The translations under genes were made by a program, and so were the position numbers. Of a stretch of 64,000 nucleotides of DNA, positions 26,520-38,245 are shown piece after piece. This DNA comes from Dillenia suffruticosa (Eukaryota; Streptophyta; Magnoliopsida; Dilleniales; Dilleniaceae): assembly GCA_033439265.1 (NCBI GenBank), contig JAVTVX010000027.1:13593001-13657000 (forward strand), in the 5' to 3' direction. The notes below the pieces were generated by a model, which was not told the origin of the DNA, ran no database searches, and saw nothing but the letters and a program-made list of their open reading frames with translations. Within the stretch, counting starts at the first letter, position 1; every line of letters begins with the position of its first letter.

Positions 26520-27395
26520 CTCTTCCAATAAAAAATCTCTCACTTAAATACACAAAACATTTAAATAATTTTACAATTTTTGATGAAAATTACTCAAATT
26601 CTACCAATTCAAAATTTTTATTTAAATATACAAAATATTTAAATACTCTATTTTTTTTTGCATGCATGATTATATGAAAAATAATAAATATTTTGATTCA
26701 TATTTTCAATAGAAACTTTATATTAAAAAAAAACTAAAAAGTTTCTAATATATGATTATATTTCAAACAAATAACTATAGTGCACAAAAGAAAATAAGCA
26801 AATTTATTATTTCCATTCACGATATGTCCATTCAAGTAATCATATTCACCATCCGCTTGAATTATGTATCCCCAGGAAGAAAATTTTCTTATAACATGTG
26901 GACTAGTATTATTTATACTATGTGATAGCTTTTCCTTCATTTGGATCTCTAGATTCTTGACCCTTCATATTTTTATTAATATAGATCTCACATTGTCATA
27001 AATCATACTTTTTCTCTCAGTATTCATCTTATCAATCACACTAACTCAACAAAAGTTTAGAAAATTTCTTAAAATATATACACCATCCTCCTAAAAATAA
27101 TGACCTAATTTAAGAAGTTTTAGATGAGTAAATATGAGATGGGTCTATCATATAAATCAATATTTGACTCAAAATTATCGTACGCTTTTGGACTTCTTAA
27201 TCCTCTTAACTCTCACTCGAAGAACTCCAACATTCCACTTGAATATCATCATTACTCTTAAAAATGTGAACAATATTAGATTAGACATATAGCCATCCAT
27301 AAAATTATAATAAATTTCAAAATTTTATTTTAAAAATATTTGCTCAAATTTAAAACAATTATATTTTAGAAAAACTAATTTTTTAACATAAATAA

Positions 27396-28860
27396 CCCGA
27401 AGATTATCACTTGCATCCAAAAATATCCCCTTATCAATCATCATTTTATACTCATGATCTTTTTAGGTTTGAAAGAAAATAAAATTAGATTTTGTCAAAA
27501 AAAAAAGAATGATCATGAGCTGAAAAAAATGATCAAAATGAAATATTTGAGCAGAGTAATAAAGGGAAGGGAACAAGTAAAGGTATCAAGATGACAACAT
27601 TTGAAGATAGGTATGTCGTGTAAAGGTAAATTTATCAGCAAACAACAACCCACCCTCCCAACTTATAGAGCTGACCTTGTATCGACCAACAAATATTGAT
27701 TCTTTTCTTTCTCTGTCTTTGTGTCAGCACCCTAGTACCTATATAAGGAGTTTAACAGATATAACTTAGGAATTTTGTACCTGTATGTTAGATGTATTCA
27801 CATATATTTGAAACATGATATATTATAAAAATTAAATATTCGAAATTTTTGACTAAATATCTCAATGCATAGGTTTGCAAAAATCTATAAACTGCGAACT
27901 CTCTCGTATAGATCATTCAGTAGAGATGGTGATCACAAAATTAAACCATCACCACAGATCCACGATACCTCAACCCAAAGTCCGGTAAACCCAATGACTG
28001 GAGAAATTTTTCTGCTCGAAAATTTCTTAATCCATCGATGGTATTCTCACTCTAGAGAATATTTATTTTTCACTCTCTTATCAATGTGCAGAGAGAGTTC
28101 TCTCTCTCAGAACCCCCTAAAAGGAATTGATTTTCACATAAACCATGATGAAGAGATGTTAAGGGGAAGGTTAAGTGACTTGGGATAATGGGTTAACTAC
28201 CCATTACTAATTTATCACTTAATTATGATTTAAATTAAATTTAAATTATTTACATTTGGTAAAAGGGCTCTCATGGGCATATTTTACCAACATCTCTCAT
28301 TTGCACATGAACGTATTTTATATCCGTCACAAGATCATAACTTATGCGATTTATCTTATCACCTTACCGGACTTTCATATTGGATTGGGTATCGTTTGAC
28401 TTACGAGTACACCTATAAATAAAGACTTCTCGATATACCTGTTAAGATAACCGAGAAACCACCATTAGTACAAAAAAAAACTCGCTGTATTCCAGACTCA
28501 ATACAATCACATCTATCGAGCCACTTTTTTCAACAAAAGTGATTCTCAATTATTTTCTCGACGTGTATTCATTATTATATTTGACTCCCAACATGGATAA
28601 ACATAACAAGGCAGCCCATAAATACAACATTATGATATAATGTCGATTGGTTTTTCTTTTTTCAAAGTCGAATCCATTAGTCTCAATTCAACTGTTTTTT
28701 TAGACATGCCTTTTAAATCTTAATTTATCTTTCGACCCATAAATAAATAGACTAAAATAGTAAATGCTGAATCAAAACTTCTAGAAATAGCCGAAAATAA
28801 TAAAAATATAAGCAGTCTCACCCAATAGATCTCAGGTCTAACATAGTAGAAACGAAGATC
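27396..28860 (-). repeat. Copia LTR block of a second family, copy A
   Basis: Contains a 507-bp LTR (27786-28292; TG..CA on the + strand), preceded by 390 bp of 3' flank and followed by 568 bp of element-internal DNA. It matches copy B (31277-32742) end to end with few differences. Because the flank outside the LTR is shared too, the two arose by duplication of the locus rather than by two insertions. Confidence 0.85.
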
Positions 28861-30711
28861 AAATTCAATAACTTTTAATTTAATTTAAAGTTACAAAATT
28901 CAATAATTTTTAAGTGAGAATTATTCAAATTCTTCCGATCAAAAACCTCCCACTTAAATACACAGAATATTTAAATAATATTACAATTTTGGATGAGAAT
29001 TACTCAAATTCTACCAATCCAAAATTTTCATTTAAATACACAAAATATTTAAATACTCTAATTTTCTTTTGCATGCATGATTATATGAAAAATAATAAAT
29101 ATTTTGATTCATATTTTCAATAAAAACTTTATATTAAAGAAAAATTAAAAAGTTTCTAATATATGATTATGTTTCAAACAAATAACTATAGTACGTAAAA
29201 GTAAATAAGCAAATTTATTATTTCCATTCACAATATGTCCATTCGAGTAATTATATTCACTATCCCCTTGAATTATGTATCCCCAGGAAGAAAATCTTCT
29301 TATTACATGTGGACTAATATTATTTATGCTATGTGATAGCTTTTCCTTCATTTGGATCTTTAGATTTTTGACCCTCCATATTTTTATTAAAATGGATCTC
29401 ACATTGTCATGAATCATGCTTTTTCTCTCAGTATTCATCTTATCAATCACACTAACTCAACAAAAAGTTTAGAAAATTTCTTAAAATATATACACCATCC
29501 TCCTAAAAATAATGACCTAATTTAAGAAGTTTTAGATGAGTAAATATGAGATGGATCCATCATATAAATTAATATTTGACTCAATATCATCATACGCTTT
29601 TGAATTTCTTAATACTCTTAACTCTTACTCGGAGAACTCCAACATTCCATTTGAACATCATCATTAATCTTGAAAATGGGAACAATATTAGATTAAACAT
29701 ATAGCCATCCATAATATTATAATAAATTTCAAAATATTTATTTTAAAGATATTTGCTCAATCTTCAAATAATTATATTTTAGAAAAACTAATTTTTGAAC
29801 ATAAATAAATAAGCCAAAATTCAAAACAAATTATGAATAAAATACAAATTTTCACTTGAGTAGCCAAAATTAAGAAAATAATTTTTTCAACTCATATAAA
29901 AATTTTCAAAATTTGTTGCATATTGAAAATAATTTTTCTGTAATTTTAAACAATTTTTAAGGTTAAAAATTAATAAAAATTATTTTTCAACGCAGAAAAA
30001 TGAATTAAAAATTTTAGAAAAATCTAAAGGGACGAAAAATTGTTTTAGTTAAAATTTCGACTGAAACAGAACCTTCATGCGCCCGCCCCCACACATTGGA
30101 ATGGGCTGTCTATAATAGACATATGCCCACCCTTCTTGGGCGGCACGTGCATGTCGTATGCCGCCTTCCCAGTGACGGTTGGCTCCAAAATTTTAACTAC
30201 CCCCCATTTTTGATATCTCTGAGTTCAATAGTGCTCTCAAATTTTCAGTCGGAGGTTTCTAGACTAGGGGTGTATTTTACTTGCCGTAGTCAAGAGTGAA
30301 AATGGTCTCTTGGAACTATTCATCTTCTTCCATAATGCATCCAATTTTCTAGTTTTGGATCCAAAATTCGAATGGCCATATCTCTTTCAAAACCATTTTC
30401 TACGTTCTTTATATGGTTGGAAAGCAATTTTCAAGAAAAATCTATCCATATAAATTTTATGTTATGAAATACAGTATTTTCATAGATTTAAGTACATTAA
30501 ATTTCGGATAAGGTTTGCAATATTTCATGATGTACTCATCAGATGCATGCCAAATTTTGCGACTTAAATCCTCTTGCAACAAGTATCTTACTGTGTAAAA
30601 TTGAGAGCATGCCGTGAGACCTATGTCAAGTTACCATTAATGCACCATAAAAATTATGCATGGCATCTTTCATGTTTTTAACATCCAAAAAGAGATAAGA
30701 AACACCTATTA

Positions 30712-30725
30712 TGACTCTGATACCA
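30712..30725 (-). other. Primer-binding site (initiator tRNA-Met type)
   Basis: On the - strand reads TGGTATCAGAGTCA, complementary in type to the 3' end of plant initiator tRNA-Met and one base inside the 5' LTR (30727-31203). This fixes the element's orientation and LTR edge. Confidence 0.9.
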
Positions 30726-30726
30726 A

Positions 30727-31203
30727 TGAAAATTTTTAAACAAACCTACAAATAATTTTTTGTATGCGGAAATTTTCAAATCTAAATTGAGTTAAAATCA
30801 CTTTATCTCTTTCCAACGGTTGGGTATTTTAGATTAAAAGAATATCACAAAATCATATCATTCTTTATATTCCACAATCCAAATACCATAATAGAGTAAT
30901 GATCAACAATCTTCAAACCTTCTCATTCCTCTATTTCTCAAACATGGGAAATAAAATCTCTCTTTCCCACCCTCCATCTTCTATACAAAAGGAAAAATGG
31001 CATCCTATCCTTTTTTCTTCAAAATCATATTCACGTAGGAAATTATGATATTTTTCCTCTCTTGGGGTGAGTCTTTGAGAAAGAGAGACAGGGGACTTAA
31101 GGGGCGGTTACCAAATAACCACTCAACTCCCCTTTTGAAATTCAAAAAAAAAATGAAAGGGTTGGGTCTACACACATAGGCGGACCTTCTCCATTTTCTA
31201 ACA
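30727..31203 (-). repeat. 5' LTR of the right-arm copia element
   Basis: 477 bp, TG..CA ends. Shares with 19013-19468 the CAACGGTTGGGTATTTTAGA region, the ATAGAGTAATGATCAACAAT stretch and the CATAGGCGGACC end. It abuts the primer-binding site on the left and the right copy of the 68-bp repeat on the right. Confidence 0.88.
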
Positions 31204-31271
31204 AAACCCATCATTAGAAAATCCAAAATCGACAATTTCTTGATCCACGTAGCTCAAATTGGATATCACAT
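31204..31271. repeat. 68-bp direct repeat, right copy
   Basis: Begins at the first base after the LTR end and ends TTGGATATCACAT, like the left copy at 12068-12135. Same orientation. Confidence 0.85.
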
Positions 31272-31666
31272 AACACCCCGAAGATTATCACTTGCATCCA
31301 AAAATAACCCCTTATCAATCATCATTTTGTACTCATGATCTTTTTAGGTTTGAAAGAAAAGAAAATTAGATTTTGTCAAAAAAGAAAAAATGATCATGAG
31401 CTGAAAAAAATGATCAAAATGAAATATTTGAGCAAAGTAATAAAGGGAAGGGTACAAGTTATGGTATCAAGATGACAACATTTGAAGATAGGTATGTCGT
31501 GTATGGGTAAATTTATCAGCAAACAACAACTCACCCTCCCAACTTATAGAGCTGACCTTGTATCGACCCACAAATATTGATTCTTTTCTTTCTCTATCTT
31601 TATGTCAGCACCCTAGTACCTATATGAGGAGTTTAACATATATAACTTAGGAATTTTGTACCTGTA

Positions 31667-32174
31667 TGCTAGATGTATTCACATATATTTGAAACATGGT
31701 AAATTATAAAAATTAAATATTCGAAATTTTTTACTAAATATCTCAATGCATAGGTTTTCAAAAATCTATAAACTGCGAACTCTCTCGTATGGATCATTCA
31801 GTCGAGATGGTGATCATAAAATTGAACCATCATCATAGATCCACGACACCTCAACCCAAAGTCCGATGAACCCAATGATTGAAGAAATTTTTCTACTCGA
31901 AAATTTCTCAATCCATCAATGGTATTCTCACTCTAGAGAATATTTATTTTTCATTCTCTCTTATCAATGTGCAAAGAGAGTTCTCTCTCTCAGAACTCCC
32001 TAAAAGGAATTGATTTTCACGTAAACCATGATGAAGAGATGTTAAGGGGAAGGTTAAGTGACTTGGGATAATGGGTTAACTACCCACTACTGATTATCAC
32101 TTAATTATGATTTAAATTAAATTTAAATTATTTACATTTGGTAAAAGAGCCCTCATGGACATATTTTACCAACA
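31667..32174 (-). repeat. 3' LTR of the second-family copia element (within copy B)
   Basis: 508 bp from TGCTAGATGTATTCAC to TTTTACCAACA. It is followed by a pyrimidine-rich TCTCTCACTTG, which is the polypurine tract on the other strand. Copy A equivalent: 27786-28292. Confidence 0.82.
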
Positions 32175-33447
32175 TCTCTCACTTGCACATGAGCGTATTT
32201 TATATTTGTCATAAGATCACAATTCATGCGATTTATCTTATCACCTTGCCGGACTTTCATATAAGATTGGGTATCGTGCGACCGGCGAGTATACCTGTAA
32301 GTAAAAACTTCTCGATATAGCTGTTAGGATGACCGAGAAGCAACCATTAGTACAAAAAAAACTCGTTGTATCCCAGACTCAATACAATCACATCTATTGA
32401 GCCACTTTTCTCAACAAAAGTAATTCTCAATCATTTTCTCAACTGTGTATTCATTATTACATTTGTCTCCCAACATGGATAAACATAACAAGGCGCCCCA
32501 TAAATACAACATTATGATATAATATCGATTGGTTTTTCTTTTTTCAAAGTCGAATCCATTAGTCTCAATTCAACTATTTTTTTAAACATGTTTCTTAAAT
32601 CTCAATTTATCTTGCAACCCATAGATAAATAGACTAAAATAGTAAATACTAAATCAAAACTTCTAGAAATAGTCGAAAGTAATAAGAGTATAAGAGATCC
32701 CACCCAATAGATCTCAGGTCTAATATAGTAGAAACGAAAATCATGAACATACTATCATCTCAAATAATAACTATCACTATCTCATAGTTATCGTATCATA
32801 GGCAGTATGAAACACGTATTACAGTGTTATTCTCCAATCTCTCAAAAGGACATATATCAAATTTCTCTAATACTGTACAGGTATGAGACTCAATCTATAC
32901 ATAAGATTTTACCCAAAAATCTTATAGAGAGTATCTCAAAGACAATATCACTAGATATATATGATATCTGAGATATCAAATCTGTCTACTTATAGGCAAT
33001 ATGGATGTAAGTATGTCCATGTCGGTCATATCGCATATGACCTCATCCTGAATATGTATTAGGGCGACCTACGTTCTAGTAGGACCACTTTCAATACCTC
33101 TTATGACTAGAAATCGTCTCATCCCCTTACTTAGAGTTGGAGGTGGTCACTCGTGTGAAAGAGTCGACCACACTTGTCTGACATCTCTTTTATCACAATA
33201 CACCATAAAATATATGATAATAAATAAGTGTAACAAATAAACTTATAACTAATTGATGCACGCATGTCATATATATAAAACAATAAGCAGCATAATCAAT
33301 ATATAGTGAAAAATGTTAAAATACAAGTAATTAATTCCCTATGTCTCACAAAGGAATCTCTCATAATAGATTTTATGAAGGGATTAGCCATCATGCTATG
33401 TATAAAAGTGTACTTAATCGTCACTACACTCTTTTCAATTATATATC

Positions 33448-33795
33448 TTATAAAGTGGTATTTAGTATCAATGTATTTCGTCTTGCTATGATATTTAGGG
33501 TCTTGGGTGTAAACAATGGGGCATGATTATCAAAATAAATTATCACTTTTCTTCCACTATCTGTTATAACCTCTAAATCATCTAGAATTCTTCGAAACCA
33601 AATACTCTCCTGAATTGTCACTGAGCATGCCACAAACTCAGTCACTATCGTAGATAGAGATATACAAATTTGTTTCTTATTTCTCCAAGATATATTACAA
33701 TTATTGAACAAATTAATAAAACTTAATGTCGATTTACATTCATCCAGATCACCACCCTTAATCAATGCTTGAATTCCCAATGAAACGCAAATCAC
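33448..33795 (-). pseudogene. Copia RNase H fragment
   Basis: 115-codon open piece with DLDECKSTLSFINLFNN, ISWRNKKQICISLSTIVTEF and VACSVTIQESIWFRRIL. These match the copia RNase H pattern (D....RKS.SG, SW.SKKQ..VALSSTEAE.). It ends before the distal conserved Asp region is complete. Belongs to the element at 31667-38245. Confidence 0.88.
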
Positions 33796-34493
33796 CTCTT
33801 TCGTAACACAAAGAGAGCTCTGCGGTTCCCTTGAAATATTTTAGAATCCTTTTCACTGCTCTCTAATGATCCTTTCCAAGATTTGATTGATACCTACTCA
33901 TTAGATCGACTGCAAAATAAATATCTGGTCGTGTACATCTCATCACATACATTAGACTACCTATTACACCGGCATAAGAGATTCTACTCATCTTCCTTAT
34001 TTCTTCTTGAGTTTTAGGAAATATGTTAAGATTTAGGTCTTTACCTTTAGCAATAGGAGTATCTATTGGGTTACAATCACTTATCTCGAAATGCTAAAAA
34101 ATCTTCCTGATGTAGAAATCTTATGAAAGAGCCAACGCCCATTTCGAGTGATCCCTCTGGATCTTAATTTCGAGAATGAAATAAGTCTCAATCATGTAAA
34201 TTGGACTACAAGGATAAGTCCACGCCCTTAGTCTAAATGTAATCTTGGCCACCAGATAGACTTTATACCTCTCCATTGATCCGTTAGTTTTTCTCTTGAC
34301 CTTGAGAACCTAATTGTTCCTAATGGTCATTCTGCCTTCAGGCAAATCAACTAGACCCTATTGATTCTCATCGACTCATTCTATTTATCAATGATCTTCA
34401 ACAAATGGTTTTTTGCAGAACCCTTGAGAGCCTCTATGATTGGTTTAGATTCCTCATCATTCTCAAGGGTCATGATGAGGGTCTCACCCTCAA

Positions 34494-34871
34494 TCAGGAA
34501 ATGACGTTTAAGTATGCATTCTTGATAATCCTACAAGGAGGGAAAATCTCTTCACCTCTAGATGGATCGCTCCCTCTAGTATCAAGATCTATAATCGGTT
34601 TTGGTGTCCCGCTACTGGGCTTACCTGAGCCATTAGGCTTATCCATCGCAGAGAAAGTAATGTCCCAATCGATTTTATCTCTCTTAGGAAAATCATTTTC
34701 AAGAAATATATCACATGACTCAATTTCAATGACAATACCATCCATATGTTCACCTAAGAACACAAACCCCTTGGAATGTTCTGAGCATCTTATAAAGATA
34801 CATTTTTTTTTCACGGGTCTAACTTGTTTTGTGGATGTGAGAAATCGTGAACATATACAGGACAACCTCAT
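34494..34871 (-). pseudogene. Copia post-integrase linker fragment
   Basis: 125 codons with KKCIFIRCSEHSKGFVFLGE, the conserved copia segment after the integrase (usually KKCIFVGYSxxxKGYR), followed by an acidic, Pro/Gly-rich linker. It parallels 50260-49944 in the better-preserved element. Confidence 0.85.
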
Positions 34872-36201
34872 GACCTCAGGTGACTAAGGTCATGCTACCA
34901 CCCTATTCAAAACTCATATTGGGTACTGACTGTGGATTTTGATAGGATATGGTGGAGGACGTAAACTGCAGTCAATAAAACATCTCCCCAATAGGAGATG
35001 GATAAATCGGTCTGCGCCATCATAAACCTTACAATCTCCAACAAAATCTTATTTCTCATCTCGGTTACTCCATTCTATTGAAAACTAGTAGAAATAGTCG
35101 TCTGTCTCATAATACTCTTCTAGAAATAGGACTCTCTAAATTATTCTAACAAATACTCGCGCCCCTGATCGGTTCTGAGAGTTTTTACTCTTAAATTTAA
35201 CTGATTCTCAATCTCGCTAATAAATTTTCTAAATCATTCCAATACATCAGATTTGTCCGAGATAAGATAGATATAACCGAAACGCGTGTAATCATCTATG
35301 AATATAGTAAAGTACACAACTCTATTTCGGACTCTCATGCCTATAAAGTCACAGATATCGAAGTGGACAAACTACAATGGTGTCTCACCTCTCATTGTAT
35401 TGCTAAAATGGTTTTCTTGTAGTTTTGCCAGCTAAGCAAAAACTCACATATGGGCAACTCGAATATTGTTAGTGGACTCAACAGACTACTCGCTGCTAAT
35501 TGGTTCATCCTTTATTACCTTATGTGTCCACATCTACTATTCCGTTCATTTACATCATTATCTATGCAATCAGATGTAAAGGCAATAAAAAAATAATAAG
35601 AATACCATTGCCAAAAACAGCATTTAGTGCATATAATCCATCATGGATAAAAGTAGAACAGATCAAACAACTGTCGAATTTAATAAAAACAAATGATTTT
35701 CTATATGACAAAGGATATCCTTAGGCAATTTTAAACAAAGTACTAAAATCAAGTTTCGTCAAATATTCAAAACATAAAGAACGTTATTTAGATACAGAGT
35801 CTGACTACTTTGCAACTCCAATTTACAAGTACAAATTCCTCTGATGACAAAAATGCTCCGTTTCTCATGTAAATCCTCATAACCAGAGGATTCACTTGGT
35901 GAAGCTCCACGTACGCGTTCCTATCTCAAGCTATATGGTTAGTAGCTCATAAGTTTACAATCCACAAATGAGAGAAATCAGCGTGCATCACGGTAGATGA
36001 GACAAAACTCAGACTACGTAAAGAAAAAGAACATTCTTTCTGCTCGTTACACTCAAGGGCGAAATAGCCAAATCTACTACATGCATAGCACTTCGCACTA
36101 GTTTTATCAAACTCTTTTTTCTTGTACTTTTAAACCTTATTGTCAGATTTATCGGATGACTTCTTCTTTCTTGGATCTTGAGTCATCTTCTCACGCTTAT
36201 G

Positions 36202-36474
36202 TCATTTGAGTTTGGTGCTACAAGAGCCCTTACTCGATTCCTCTACATAAGCATGACCCAAGTACGGCCTACTCACCTCCAGACGCACCTCGTTGAGCTC
36301 ACAATGCCTGCTCATATTAGCGAAAGTATGAATACTTTCGCCATGCATGAGATAGGTTTTCGTGGTCTCCCATAAATTAGGTAAAAGTTTGATTACACTC
36401 AATACCTGAACTTCATCCGAAACGAACTTGCACGCATTTCTTAACCCAGTGATCATACTCGACATTTGTATCAA
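36202..36474 (-). pseudogene. Copia gag fragment
   Basis: 90 codons with MSSMITGLRNACKFVSDEVQ, VLSVIKLLPNLWETTKTYL and the RHCELNEVRLEV helix. They align with the UBN2-type gag at 51.7-51.9 kb. The Cys-His knuckle that should follow is broken by stops. Confidence 0.88.
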
Positions 36475-37937
36475 ATGTTATATCATTATATGATCAGCCA
36501 TTTTCTTATAATTTATAAACTTATAAATCAGCATTCTCACCTTAAGAGTTAAAAAGGATGCACTTTTAGGATAAACCAAACCAACATAACCATACGATAC
36601 TGCTCATAAATCAAGATCACGTCATTGTGTATGCTACTAATAAGAATTGTCCTAACTTGACTATCATTTTTCTTTCATGCATGATAAACCTCCTTATCCA
36701 GACTAATCTAAGGTGCGGTACCCTCCCTGAGGCCCACCATTTCGTATCTCAGAATCTCATATAGATCTTACTTCTCGAGAGCAAACTGAATCTTTTAATA
36801 TAAAATCTCGCAATTGTCACCATTCAGTTTATTTTTCTTACAAAGATCTAATACGATAGTTTTCAATACAGTAAGAGAGATTTTAATAATTTATTGATAT
36901 TTATTCTCACATTTTATGTATCCTTAAAATCCAAAGGATTTGAGTTAAACCTCAAAGCGAGCGTATGAGTCAACGGATATCATATACCACAACCCAAAAT
37001 TGTATCTTATCATCAAAACTTGAAATCAACAAATAAAAACCCACAAAAGTCATAAATATGGATGTGAGATCCTCAGAAAAATGGAATAACCCAATTTGGA
37101 ATGATCTAACATGTTGTCGAAAGTCCCACGTACCGCCACACGCCGATGGAGTACAGCTAGGAGCCTTCACGCACTGGCAGCAAGCTGTTGCACGTGCTAT
37201 ACTCACAGCGCTTCTCGCACGTACCTTCATGCGTGGATCTGATGGTGTCCCGAGTTAGGATGCGGGTCAGACTCGGATTTGGGTCAACTTGACCCGGAAA
37301 CCGACCCTATTGTTCACGCGCCTCACTAGTTCGTGACATTCATGCGCTAGCCCCTCTGTGCGTCACGCACCTTCTCGCACATGTACTTCACACGTCTATG
37401 AGTTTGGGTCGGTTCTTCCTCGCCCAACGGGCCTACAACCAGGTCCTCGCAATCAGCTATCGGAAAATTCTTTTTCGGCCACTTCTAATGTCGCTTTTTG
37501 GCAGGAAATTGTAATTAGGCATCCTCTAAATATCCTTTTAGGTGGATTTGAGCCCTAAAATTGGTGGATTCAATCACCCTTGTCGCGACCATTTAGAAAT
37601 CCCAGTTTTCGGCAACCATAACTCACAATAAATGCATCAAACATGTAGATCCGAACACGAGAAACATGTGTAAACCATTATCACAGATCAATTTGTTCTC
37701 TATCTTGACAAATCTAAGGTTTTATGGTGTTCTTGGTTGAGATTTTTGACCCACTGTTTCATAGCCCAAACATATTTCAAAAATTAAATAAAAATCATAT
37801 TAATGATTTATGAGTCATGGGTAATCTCATGATATTCTCGGATTCACAAAATTAAGCTGTGATCCTAAATCCTAAATTCTATATTCGAAAAAATTTTGAA
37901 ATTTTTTTTCAATAAATCTAACGGGGTTTGATACCAA

Positions 37938-38245
37938 TGTTAGATGTATTCATATGTGCGTGGTAAATTACAAAAATTAAATATTTAAAATTTTCGGGTA
38001 AATAACTTAATGCATAAGTTTGCAAAAATCCGTGAATTACAAACTCTCTCGTACGAATCGTTTGGTCGGGCAAAATTTTCACATCTTTTGAATAAAAAAT
38101 TAGCCTTTTTTTTTTCTTTTCTCTCCACATAAGACTCCCAAACGAAAGCAATACAGTCACTTTCTATCATAATCTGTTCACTTCATCCCGAATCGGTTTA
38201 TCCAAACATAGTGTAAAAGATATTAAGGAGAGGGAGAAAACTGTA
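37938..38245 (-). repeat. 5' LTR remnant of the second-family copia element
   Basis: Starts TGTTAGATGTATTCATATGTG one base beyond the primer-binding site (TGGTATCAAA on the - strand). It stays alignable to the LTRs at 27786 and 31667 through the AAACTCTCTCGTA block and to about 38245, then loses similarity. The outer half is missing or too diverged. Confidence 0.7.

Larger units (their letters stand above)
24043..28860. repeat. Tandem segmental duplication, unit 1
   Basis: Unit 1 joins copia internal sequence (24043-24100 plus 26525-27395) to an LTR block of another copia family (27396-28860). Unit 2 (28878-32742) has the same parts in the same order and orientation. Unit 1 lacks the counterpart of 29809-31276 (about 1468 bp) and has gained 24101-26519. 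Correcting for both, its length is about 3.86 kb, against 3.87 kb for unit 2, which supports one duplication event. Confidence 0.75.
19013..31203 (-). mobile_element. Degenerate Ty1/copia retrotransposon, right arm of the inverted pair (rearranged)
   Basis: Read on the - strand from right to left: 5' LTR 30727-31203, primer-binding site 30712-30725, leader, gag (about 23900-23350), protease/pre-integrase and integrase (about 23340-22700), RT (about 21850-21400), RNase H (about 21020-20600), polypurine tract next to 19469, 3' LTR 19013-19468. It matches the left arm in reverse for most of its length at roughly 80-85% by eye. It is interrupted by a 2.42-kb LTR-like insertion (24101-26519) and by a tandem duplication that brings in an LTR of another copia family (27396-28860). 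Stops and frameshifts throughout; the RT box reads YFKS instead of YVDD. Confidence 0.85.
28878..32742. repeat. Tandem segmental duplication, unit 2
   Basis: Second unit of the duplication described for 24043-28860. It is the more complete unit: copia internal sequence (28878-30711), primer-binding site, 5' LTR, the 68-bp repeat and LTR block B, without interruption. Confidence 0.75.
31667..38245 (-). mobile_element. Degenerate Ty1/copia retrotransposon of the second family
   Basis: From right to left on the - strand: 5' LTR remnant (37938-~38245), primer-binding site (37927-37936), a leader with GC-rich stretches (about 37080-37470), gag (about 36800-36150), protease region (about 35950-35850), integrase (about 35500-35000), post-integrase linker and partial RT (about 34900-34000), RNase H (33795-33448), 3' spacer, 3' LTR (31667-32174). 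Short open pieces are separated by stops. The RT domain looks mostly lost, since no YVDD region could be found. The integrase first Asp is kept (HFDIC near 35370), unlike the other copies. The leader and gag resemble those of the element at 49.9-54.0 kb, so the families are related. Confidence 0.85.

Noticed and set aside
34405..34887. 160-codon + strand frame
   Set aside because: Antisense to the copia linker fragment on the - strand, which has family motifs.
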